Of a stretch of 41,054 nt of DNA, positions 12,852 through 18,307 are shown in pieces. Below the pieces are notes generated by a model, which worked only from the letters and a program-made list of their open reading frames with translations, was not told where the DNA came from and made no database searches. Source of the DNA: a virus; IMG/VR virus record IMGVR_UViG_3300036799_000106, positions 1-41,054 of that record, one strand, 5' to 3'. Every line of letters starts with the position of its first letter. Positions within the stretch are counted from its first letter, which is position 1. The position numbers and the translations under genes were made by a program.

Positions 12852-12870
12852 GCGCCCCTTTATGGGGCGC
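12852..12870 (-). promoter_or_regulatory. Hairpin sequestering a ribosome site
   Basis: GCGCCCC-ATAAA-GGGGCGC on the minus strand, a 7-base-pair GC stem ending one base before the ATG at 12850. The only ribosome site (AAGGGG) is in the loop and 3' arm, so the folded message should be poorly translated until it opens. Confidence 0.6.
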
Positions 12871-12884
12871 TCCATCTAAAAAAT

Positions 12885-12913
12885 ATTATATAGCGCCCCC
12901 GATTTTAAATCAA
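12885..12913 (-). promoter_or_regulatory. Cassette promoter, leftward
   Basis: On the minus strand TTGATT (12913-12908), 17 bases, TATAAT (12890-12885), then ATTTTTTAGATGG. It drives 12850-12626 and probably 12592-12449. Confidence 0.75.
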
Positions 12914-12925
12914 GAGCGCCAAGTA

Positions 12926-12958
12926 CCCTACATGTAGCTTTTTAGCTTACATGTAGGG
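12926..12958 (-). terminator. Perfect 11-base-pair hairpin terminator
   Basis: CCCTACATGTA and TACATGTAGGG around an 11-base loop, 18 bases after the stop of the micro-protein gene at 12976. Confidence 0.55.
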
Positions 12959-12975
12959 CAATGGAGGACGTTTCC

Positions 12976-13053
12976 CTACCTGAGCTGCTTAGCGGTGGCG
13001 TATAGCTGCGAACCGATGCCAAGGAGCGCCACAAGGAGGATAGCGGTAATCAT
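12976..13053 (-). CDS. MITAI-family membrane micro-protein, copy B
   Basis: A 25-residue protein, MITAILLVALLGIGSQLY followed by ATAKQLR. GAGG lies seven bases before the ATG; the promoter is at 13108-13136 and a hairpin follows at 12926. It closely matches copy C (14646-14723) along its whole length (GSQ, then AKQL at the end) and copy A in the first seven residues. One hydrophobic helix with a short basic tail indicates an inner-membrane peptide. The function is unknown. Confidence 0.75.
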   Translation of the reverse strand: MITAILLVALLGIGSQLYATAKQLR

Positions 13054-13107
13054 TGTATGCCTCTGTAGGACGTTTGAGCACCATGCCCATTTGCCCTTAC
13101 AAAAATC

Positions 13108-13136
13108 ATATTACCATATCCTCTGCGGCGCCGCAA
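13108..13136 (-). promoter_or_regulatory. Cassette promoter, leftward
   Basis: On the minus strand TTGCGG (13136-13131), 17 bases ending ATGG, TAATAT (13113-13108), then GATTTT. TGTTGCGGCGCC is shared with the promoter at 13473. It drives copy B of the micro-protein. Confidence 0.75.
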
Positions 13137-13193
13137 CACCTCCATCGACCTCCAATGGAGGACGTGCTTCTTAATCTCACGGTGTGGGTGTGA

Positions 13194-13220
13194 TGCCTCC
13201 ATCTACCTCTCATGGAGGCA
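13194..13220 (-). terminator. Hairpin terminator
   Basis: TGCCTCCAT-CTACCTCTC-ATGGAGGCA, a 9-base-pair stem 22 bases after the stop of the leftward gene at 13242. Confidence 0.55.
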
Positions 13221-13241
13221 GATGGAGGCAACCGTACTACT

Positions 13242-13436
13242 TCAGCGGCACTCCTCCCACCTTTCCCTCACTACTTCCATCTCCCATGTATTCCACTGGA
13301 GGACAATTCCATACTTTTCCCTCATGTATTTCATCATGGAGGGAAATCGCATCCTTTTCCCTGCATTGAAGGAGGTTTCCAGATATTCATCCACAATGTG
13401 GGTTAACCGATTCGCATTCTGCACGTTTGCCTCCAT
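13242..13436 (-). CDS. Hypothetical protein with MEANV leader
   Basis: A 64-residue basic protein starting MEANVQNANRLTHIVDEY, third member of the MEANV set, with a helical, Met-rich remainder (FPSMMKYMREKYG) ending VVRERWEECR. AAGGAG lies six bases before the ATG at 13436. An in-frame ATG at 13466 sits seven bases past the -10 and would give a leaderless form with ten extra residues (MNCEGAKENT). The function is unknown. Confidence 0.65.
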   Translation of the reverse strand: MEANVQNANRLTHIVDEYLETSFNAGKRMRFPSMMKYMREKYGIVLQWNTWEMEVVRERWEECR

Positions 13437-13472
13437 TGTATTCTCCTTGGCGCCTTCGCAATTCATAAAATC

Positions 13473-13501
13473 ATAATACCATATATCTGGAGGCGCCGCA
13501 A
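13473..13501 (-). promoter_or_regulatory. Cassette promoter, leftward
   Basis: On the minus strand TTGCGG (13501-13496), 17 bases ending TATGG, TATTAT (13478-13473), GATTTTATGAATT. It drives 13436-13242. Confidence 0.75.
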
Positions 13502-13509
13502 CAGCCACG

Positions 13510-13540
13510 TTTCCCTCCACCGTGCACCGATGGAGGGAAA
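13510..13540 (-). terminator. Hairpin terminator
   Basis: TTTCCCTCCA and TGGAGGGAAA pair over an 11-base loop, 14 bases after the stop of the leftward gene at 13555. Confidence 0.6.
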
Positions 13541-13554
13541 TGGAGGACGTGCTG

Positions 13555-14058
13555 CTACGGTGACGGGTCCCATCCGGCAGCGCGTTCTGCACGCCGCACT
13601 TCTTCCGGCACGCCATCATCAGTTTCACACCTGTGAAACTTGTTTTCAAAATCATGTGTTCCGCACGGGCAGTGAGTGAGCTCGCAGTCATGCCCGGTGA
13701 GCTCATATTTCTGTTGACATTTCGCCGTCTTTGCTTCACGGCGCTTCTGTGCAGCCTGTGCGCGCTGCACGGACCAGTGAGCTCGCTTGGAGCTCAGTGC
13801 AACCTCTTTGAGCATCGCCTCCTGGCGCTTTTGGTCACGGGCGAAGCGCCAATTCTGTGCGGTGAAGCCATACTCACTCGCCCCAGACCGCTTTTCCTCG
13901 TTGATGAGAAAATCAAGTTGCTTCTGGAGATGCTCCAGTGTGAAGTTAGGTTTCTCATCATTCTCAATGGAGCCGTCACATTCATTTTCATACACACATT
14001 CGGCGAGGTCACGGAGGATGGTGCGGTATTTCGCTTCGGCTTTGGTGTGCTTGTCCAT
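13555..14058 (-). CDS. Hypothetical helical protein with C-terminal Cys/His cluster
   Basis: A 167-residue protein starting MDKHTKAEAKYRTIL. The middle is long, charged and helical (KEVALSSKRAHWSVQRAQ); near residue 126 CELTHCPCGTHDF then FHRC form a cluster that could bind zinc. GGGAGA about ten bases before the ATG lies in a leader repeated before the gene at 14321. The words GAGCTC recur four times within it. No family recognised. Confidence 0.65.
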   Translation of the reverse strand: MDKHTKAEAKYRTILRDLAECVYENECDGSIENDEKPNFTLEHLQKQLDFLINEEKRSGASEYGFTAQNWRFARDQKRQEAMLKEVALSSKRAHWSVQRAQAAQKRREAKTAKCQQKYELTGHDCELTHCPCGTHDFENKFHRCETDDGVPEEVRRAERAAGWDPSP

Positions 14059-14321
14059 GTGAAACATTCTCCCACAGTTTGCAGCTGCTGGCAGCTGCTT
14101 GTTTGGAGCTTCGGGTTGTGCACCCAGGACGGTGCGCAGCTCGGATGGAAGACTTTCCATCCATCAGCCCCCTTGATGAGACACGCCTTGTTTTTCGGCG
14201 TCACCGCCATCCCGTGATTGAGACACTTTGACCCAGCTGCACACTTCTGGATGAAGCGCGGCTCTTGCCACTGTGCAGTTTCATTGGTTTCAGGATTCTT
14301 GAATTTTGCGATGTAGGCCAT
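13794..14321 (-). CDS. Cys-rich protein overlapping the next gene
   Basis: A 175-residue reading starting MAYIAKFKNPETNETAQW with GGGAGA before the ATG. Only the first 80 or so residues look protein-like: CAAGSKCLNHG, then KNKACLIKGADGWKVFHPSC, a zinc-ribbon-like pattern. The remaining 88 residues run 265 bases into the next gene in another frame and are low-complexity, Ser- and Arg-rich. Either the overlap is real or a one-base shift has removed the original stop. Confidence 0.5.
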   Translation of the reverse strand: MAYIAKFKNPETNETAQWQEPRFIQKCAAGSKCLNHGMAVTPKNKACLIKGADGWKVFHPSCAPSWVHNPKLQTSSCQQLQTVGECFTWTSTPKPKRNTAPSSVTSPNVCMKMNVTAPLRMMRNLTSHWSISRSNLIFSSTRKSGLGRVSMASPHRIGASPVTKSARRRCSKRLH

Positions 14322-14339
14322 GTGAAGATTCTCCCACAG

Positions 14340-14367
14340 ATCGGGCCCCCGGTCACGGGAGCCCGAT
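14340..14367 (-). terminator. Hairpin after the gene at 14371
   Basis: ATCGGGC and GCCCGAT close a 14-base loop that can itself pair further. It follows the stop of the leftward gene by three bases and precedes the leader of the gene at 14321. Confidence 0.5.
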
Positions 14368-14370
14368 TGC

Positions 14371-14574
14371 TTAGATGGAGGCAGGAAGCGGCGTCTGGTC
14401 GACCCAGGCATCCACTATCGCCATGGCCGTCACGAGGCCTTTGTCGGTGTGCGTAATGTAGCTCCCGTTGGGGAAACAGATGCACCAGTAGGGAGTGTGC
14501 GGCGGCACACCCACCGTGTACTCCACGATGATGGTATAGCCCCTGTAGTGCAGCCGGCGCTTGTTGTTATCCAT
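14371..14574 (-). CDS. Hypothetical protein, possibly leaderless
   Basis: A 67-residue protein starting MDNNKRRLHYRGYTIIVEY, mostly beta (YWCICFPNGSYITH) with a C-terminal helix (AMAIVDAWVDQ). The ATG lies eight bases past the -10 GATACT, so a leaderless message is likely. No family recognised. Confidence 0.65.
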   Translation of the reverse strand: MDNNKRRLHYRGYTIIVEYTVGVPPHTPYWCICFPNGSYITHTDKGLVTAMAIVDAWVDQTPLPASI

Positions 14575-14581
14575 GGTTAGT

Positions 14582-14610
14582 AGTATCCTATAACTAGAGT
14601 TTGTTGGCAA
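14582..14610 (-). promoter_or_regulatory. Cassette promoter, leftward
   Basis: On the minus strand TTGCCA (14610-14605), 17 bases, GATACT (14587-14582). It drives 14574-14371 and probably the two genes beyond it. Confidence 0.6.
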
Positions 14611-14617
14611 CGAGGCA

Positions 14618-14640
14618 AGTGGAGGCTTTGTGCCTCCACT
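14618..14640 (-). terminator. Hairpin terminator of micro-protein copy C
   Basis: AGTGGAGGC-TTTGT-GCCTCCACT, a 9-base-pair stem starting five bases after the stop at 14646. Confidence 0.65.
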
Positions 14641-14645
14641 GGAGG

Positions 14646-14723
14646 CTAGTTAAGCTGCTTGGCCATCTTATAGAACTGGCTGCCCACACCGAGGACCGTA
14701 AGGAGGATAATGGCGGTAATCAT
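14646..14723 (-). CDS. MITAI-family membrane micro-protein, copy C
   Basis: A 25-residue protein, MITAIILLTVLGVGSQFY followed by KMAKQLN. It aligns end to end with copy B (MITAI, LG-GSQ-Y, AKQL) and shares MITAI and the hydrophobic helix with copy A. AAGGGG lies before the ATG; it has its own promoter (14768-14796) and terminator (14618-14640), making it a monocistronic micro-gene. The function is unknown; membrane insertion is inferred. Confidence 0.75.
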   Translation of the reverse strand: MITAIILLTVLGVGSQFYKMAKQLN

Positions 14724-14767
14724 TTGCTTGCCCCTTTGCTTTGGTTTGCTTGCCCTAACTGAAAACC

Positions 14768-14796
14768 ATTATGCCATGCCCCTTGCCCCCGGTCAA
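14768..14796 (-). promoter_or_regulatory. Cassette promoter, leftward
   Basis: On the minus strand TTGACC (14796-14791), 17 bases ending ATGG, CATAAT (14773-14768), then GGTTTT. It drives only the micro-protein gene 14723-14646. Confidence 0.75.
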
Positions 14797-14811
14797 CGGC
14801 TCCGATGGAGG

Positions 14812-15001
14812 ACAACGTGGCAGATTTCAAAGGGGCTCCCCGTCACAGCGGGGGTTCACTGTTTTCGAACGAATCCAATTCTAAACGGGTAGATCCTGTT
14901 CAGACGACTAAACAGTCCTGTCTAAATAAAGTTAGACAGCAATGGAGTCAACTCCATTGATCCTAAAATAAATCAGGTTCTCTGTAGGATCTAGAAAACA
15001 T
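14812..15001. repeat. Inverted-repeat-rich region upstream of packaging genes, candidate cos/pac
   Basis: No gene. It contains CTGTCTAA/TTAGACAG (14918-14939), AATGGAGT-CA-ACTCCATT (14941-14958), GATCCTA/TAGGATC (14959-14991), and CCCCG/CGGGG near 14838-14853. A 13-base direct repeat GGTAGATCCTGTT occurs at 14888-14900 and again at 15042-15054 within the leader of the packaging genes. Its place immediately before the putative small terminase is where cos or pac sites usually lie; that role is inferred. Confidence 0.45.
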
Positions 15002-15031
15002 TTGCGACTCCATTTTGCGGCTCCTTATAAT
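15002..15031 (+). promoter_or_regulatory. Promoter of the packaging and head operon
   Basis: TTGCGA (15002-15007), an 18-base spacer, TATAAT (15026-15031). The -35 region is a near-perfect direct repeat, TTGCGACTCC and TTGCGGCTCC. It lies 48 bases before the first gene of the virion operon. Confidence 0.65.
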
Positions 15032-15078
15032 AGGTGCAGAAGGTAGATCCTGTTTCACATTGGATCCCAGGTGACCAG

Positions 15079-15654
15079 ATGGCAGCTGGAAACCAAAAAC
15101 TCTCTGATAGCGTAGTAGAGCAATGCCTTGTCCGTCAGGGTCAAGGCTACACTTATGATGCTATCAGAGAATGGCTGTTCAACGAATACCAAGTCAAAGT
15201 AACGACTCAATGCCTTTCGAAGCGGATCAATAACCTGCGCAAACAGCGCGCAGAAATGACCGCATCAGCAGTCAGTAATATCGTCGCCAAGAAGGTGACG
15301 GCTGACCTTGATGCGATGGACGAACTCATCAAGCGAGCGCTGGACGATGAACTCCGTGCTCGAGGAATTGCTTGGAATCTTGGTACGGACGCGCAAGGAG
15401 CACCGACCACCAGTACCATTTCGGGTTCCGAAATATGGTCCCGTCTTATGCATGTGGTCAAAGCGTCGCGTGGCACTTTGATGGATGCCCTCGCGCTTCG
15501 CTTGAAGTTGGCAGGGGCCGAAGACAAGAACAAGTCCTCTGCAGATCCCGAGGAGGTTAAGAATCGCCTCATGGCGAAGATTGACGATCTCGTTGAGAAG
15601 GCTGGTAACTTCAAGAGGACCGAACTCGTTAAGACGCCTACTTTCCTCCAGTAG
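15079..15654 (+). CDS. Putative terminase small subunit
   Basis: A 191-residue protein starting MAAGNQKLSDSVVEQCL. Residues 17-50 (GQGYTYDAIREWLFNEYQ..., LSKRINNLRKQRAE) look like a helix-turn-helix, followed by helices suited to oligomer formation. It is the first gene of the virion operon, three genes before the large terminase, so recognition of the packaging site is the likely role. The ATG at 15079 follows AGGTGA; a GTG at 15034 lies too close to the -10. No direct family match, so the call rests on position and the HTH. Confidence 0.55.
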   Translation: MAAGNQKLSDSVVEQCLVRQGQGYTYDAIREWLFNEYQVKVTTQCLSKRINNLRKQRAEMTASAVSNIVAKKVTADLDAMDELIKRALDDELRARGIAWNLGTDAQGAPTTSTISGSEIWSRLMHVVKASRGTLMDALALRLKLAGAEDKNKSSADPEEVKNRLMAKIDDLVEKAGNFKRTELVKTPTFLQ

Positions 15655-15664
15655 AATTGACGCA

Positions 15665-15760
15665 ATGAAACCAACTATTAAACAGTTAACTGAAATCTTT
15701 AAGTCCGTTAAACCTGTGTTCATTCCTAGGTTGCCAAGACTTCGAGATTTTCTTCCATGA
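15665..15760 (+). CDS. Possible 31-residue basic peptide
   Basis: A short frame (MKPTIKQLTEIFKSVK, then PVFIPRLPRLRDFLP) between the putative small terminase and the transglycosylase-like gene. It fills the gap and is basic, but has no clear ribosome site. Uncertain. Confidence 0.35.
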   Translation: MKPTIKQLTEIFKSVKPVFIPRLPRLRDFLP

Positions 15761-15764
15761 CCCT

Positions 15765-16430
15765 GTGATACTAGAGAAGATACTAGCGTTGAAACTGCCA
15801 TCAAGGCACGCGGCGTATGCAACAGCGTACGCTGAAGCCGCTCAGGTGAACAGAACGGCGCTTTTATCTTCTCTAGAGTTTGCTTTGATTCACGCGGCGC
15901 TGATTGATCGCGAATCTTTTACCAAAGACGGCTACTGGGCACTACGGCCTCCGGGTCCCGCCGGTACTGGAGATCCCAGTAACCGTTGGTACAATGATGA
16001 CGCGATTCCAGAAGCTGTTGAGCCGTTGATTGAGGCTCTCTTTACTGGTCGCAGCCGCAAAGACAAACACGGCAAAACGCAGTTAGAAGTGAGACCCCCG
16101 AAATGGGTGGACGCTACGTATCCTGGATGGGGGTATGGGCTCGGTCAAATCGATTTTGCGGCGCCGAAGAAGTTTGAAGGTCTCACCAATAAAGATTGGC
16201 TCGCGAAGTACGACTGGAAGAACCCGCGATTTAATCTGATGCGGTCGGCTGCCATCTTGTTGGACTCGCTTGTACATTTCAATGATATTAGAATGGGGAT
16301 TGCTGGCTACAATGCGCGCTTTGATTTGGTAGACCCCAAAGATCCCGACAAGTTTACCACAGGTCATGATTATAGCGAAGACGTGCTAACGCGCGCAACC
16401 CGTTTTGGCCTCGATAGGAAACTGGTATGA
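15765..16430 (+). CDS. Lytic transglycosylase-like protein
   Basis: A 221-residue protein with the three hallmarks of SLT/goose-lysozyme-type transglycosylases: a catalytic Glu in HAALIDRESF (about residue 50), GYGLGQIDF (about residue 122) and GIAGYNARFD (about residue 178). It would cut peptidoglycan glycan strands. The start is GTG at 15765. It lies upstream of the large terminase, away from the spanin and holin genes, so it may be virion-associated for DNA entry, or be the endolysin. No signal peptide is seen. Confidence 0.75.
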   Translation: MILEKILALKLPSRHAAYATAYAEAAQVNRTALLSSLEFALIHAALIDRESFTKDGYWALRPPGPAGTGDPSNRWYNDDAIPEAVEPLIEALFTGRSRKDKHGKTQLEVRPPKWVDATYPGWGYGLGQIDFAAPKKFEGLTNKDWLAKYDWKNPRFNLMRSAAILLDSLVHFNDIRMGIAGYNARFDLVDPKDPDKFTTGHDYSEDVLTRATRFGLDRKLV

Positions 16431-16894
16431 CCCAAAGTGTGTACATGGATCTAACGGCGAATGCGCCGGGAGCTCCAAACGGGCCGAACGGGGCAGTCAT
16501 CAAAACCATGTTTGGATTGGATGATTATGATATCTGGATCCTTACAGCGACTCTGCGAGGCGTTACTGGCGGAACCCTTGATCTTTGGCTTCAAAGCGCT
16601 GATATTCCTCGGAATACTGTTCCTGCAAACTTTGCAGGTCCTTGGTGGGATGTTGCGCATTTTCCTCAACTAGCCGCGGCTGCGCCAGTAGCTCGCTATC
16701 GGGCCATGTTTAATAGAGGCTACGGGACACCAGCTTCACCACAACTCATCAATGCGACTGACTTACCGCCGACGCTAGCTGTAAATACCATCAATCCGTG
16801 GAATATTGGTAACGCTTTGAGGGTAGTTGCACTGACTGGAGCGGGTGTAACGGCTGGTTCTCAACAGATCTTAACTTTGCGATTAAGTCTCTAA
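16427..16894 (+). CDS. Putative virion protein
   Basis: A 155-residue beta-rich protein (MTQSVYMDLTANAPGAP..., GGTLDLWLQSADIPRN, WWDVAHFPQL). The start overlaps the previous stop as ATGA. Similar small beta proteins occur among phage head or tail genes; a decoration or fibre-associated role is possible. No named family. Confidence 0.55.
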   Translation: MTQSVYMDLTANAPGAPNGPNGAVIKTMFGLDDYDIWILTATLRGVTGGTLDLWLQSADIPRNTVPANFAGPWWDVAHFPQLAAAAPVARYRAMFNRGYGTPASPQLINATDLPPTLAVNTINPWNIGNALRVVALTGAGVTAGSQQILTLRLSL

Positions 16895-16942
16895 AATGTG
16901 CTAAATCGCATCAAAAATGATGAAAATCAGTGAAAATCGCTC

Positions 16943-18307
16943 ATGAAAGAGGTTACTTCTAGAGCATTACGATTTGCGGCGTTGCCAGCAGAGAAGAAGA
17001 AGGAAGTTCTTTCACAACTGAATACTGTTGAGCAGGAATTAATTCTGCGAACCTGGGATTTCTGGGCTCGCCCTGAACAACTGCTTCCTGAGAAGTGTTT
17101 GTGTCACCATGGTAATTGGACCTACTGGATGATATCGGCAGGCCGCGGGTGGGGGAAGACGAGAACAGGTTCAGAAGCTGTACGAAAGTGGGCCGAGAGA
17201 GCTGATACTGAGCATATGATCCTAGCTGCCGCGAAGGCACTTGATATTCGCGACATCATGGTGGAGGGTGAAAGTGGTATTCTATCGATCTCGCCCAACA
17301 ATTTTCGTCCCAAGTATGAACCTTCGAAGAGAAGGCTCACCTGGCCAAATGGCGTTAAAGCATTGCTTCTGTCAGCCGATGAACCGGATACGTTCCGCGG
17401 CCCTCAATGCGGTAAAGCGTGGGCAGATGAACTTGCGAAGTGGCCATATCCCGACGCGTGGGACATGATGAAGCTAGGACTGAGGCTTGGAAAAAAGCCT
17501 CAGTGTGTGATCACTACAACGCCTAAGCCTACGAAGCTGATTAAAGAAATCATCAAGGATCCTCATACGCATTTCACGCGAGGAACTTCGTACGAAAACT
17601 TTGCGAACCTCGCGACAACGTTTATCAACGAGATTATTAAGTCATATGAAGGAACGCGGCTCGGACGCCAGGAACTTCATGCCGAAATCTTGGATGATAA
17701 TCCTGGTGCTCTTTGGAAGCGCGATATCATTGAAAAATATCGAGTCAGGATGGCTCCTATCCTGATCAGGATTGGCGTCGGCGTTGACCCGGCGATTACT
17801 TCAGAAGAAACGTCAGATGAAACTGGGATCGTTAGTGCTGGAATTGGGATTTGTTTCTGCAAAGGATATCCTGATACACACGGTTTCATATTAGATGATA
17901 ACAGCGGGATTTATAAACCGCATGAATGGGCGAAGAAGGTAACTACGAACTTTAATGAGCGACAAGCTAACAAAGTCGTAGCTGAAACGAACAAAGGCGG
18001 AGATCTTGTTATCTCGAATCTTAGGACCTTTAACAAGAGCATCCCAGTTCAACCTGTTCACGCTACCCGTGGTAAACAGACCCGAGCTGAACCAGTTGCA
18101 TCTCTATATGAGCAAGGAAAAGTACATCACGTTGGATGTCTTCCAGACCTGGAGGACCAACTCTGTGATTGGAACCCTTTGATGAGCGAATCTCCTGATA
18201 GGCTGGATGCGCTTGTCTGGGTTCTAACGTGGTTGATGGTAGGACTTGCGAGACCTGTTTACACTGATTCGGGAATGCCGGCAGAAGGTATTCAGAGGAG
18301 AATGTGA
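16943..18307 (+). CDS. terL: Terminase large subunit
   Basis: A 454-residue packaging motor. Walker A is SAGRGWGKT (residues 65-73), Walker B is KAWADE (ending at Glu 163), and the coupling motif is VITTTPKPTKL (189-199). The nuclease domain begins at VGVDPAITS (Asp 282) and continues with VVAETNKGGD and SPDRLDALVW. It cuts concatemers and pumps DNA into the prohead through the portal. The length is usual for the family. There is no strong ribosome site; a nine-codon frame ending ATGA precedes the start. Overlaps the portal gene by four bases. Confidence 0.95.
   Translation: MKEVTSRALRFAALPAEKKKEVLSQLNTVEQELILRTWDFWARPEQLLPEKCLCHHGNWTYWMISAGRGWGKTRTGSEAVRKWAERADTEHMILAAAKALDIRDIMVEGESGILSISPNNFRPKYEPSKRRLTWPNGVKALLLSADEPDTFRGPQCGKAWADELAKWPYPDAWDMMKLGLRLGKKPQCVITTTPKPTKLIKEIIKDPHTHFTRGTSYENFANLATTFINEIIKSYEGTRLGRQELHAEILDDNPGALWKRDIIEKYRVRMAPILIRIGVGVDPAITSEETSDETGIVSAGIGICFCKGYPDTHGFILDDNSGIYKPHEWAKKVTTNFNERQANKVVAETNKGGDLVISNLRTFNKSIPVQPVHATRGKQTRAEPVASLYEQGKVHHVGCLPDLEDQLCDWNPLMSESPDRLDALVWVLTWLMVGLARPVYTDSGMPAEGIQRRM

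Noticed and set aside
13050-13202. A 50-codon leftward frame (MEASHPHREIKK...) ending on the micro-protein start as ATGA
   Set aside because: It covers the whole promoter at 13108-13136 and lacks a ribosome site; the overlap is probably chance.
11428-13540. Regularly spaced TGGAGG inverted repeats as a CRISPR array
   Set aside because: Spacing and repeat length vary, genes lie between them, and no spacer-like units or cas genes are present.
16916-16945. A nine-codon frame overlapping the large terminase start as ATGA
   Set aside because: Too short and without a ribosome site; noted only as possible coupling.
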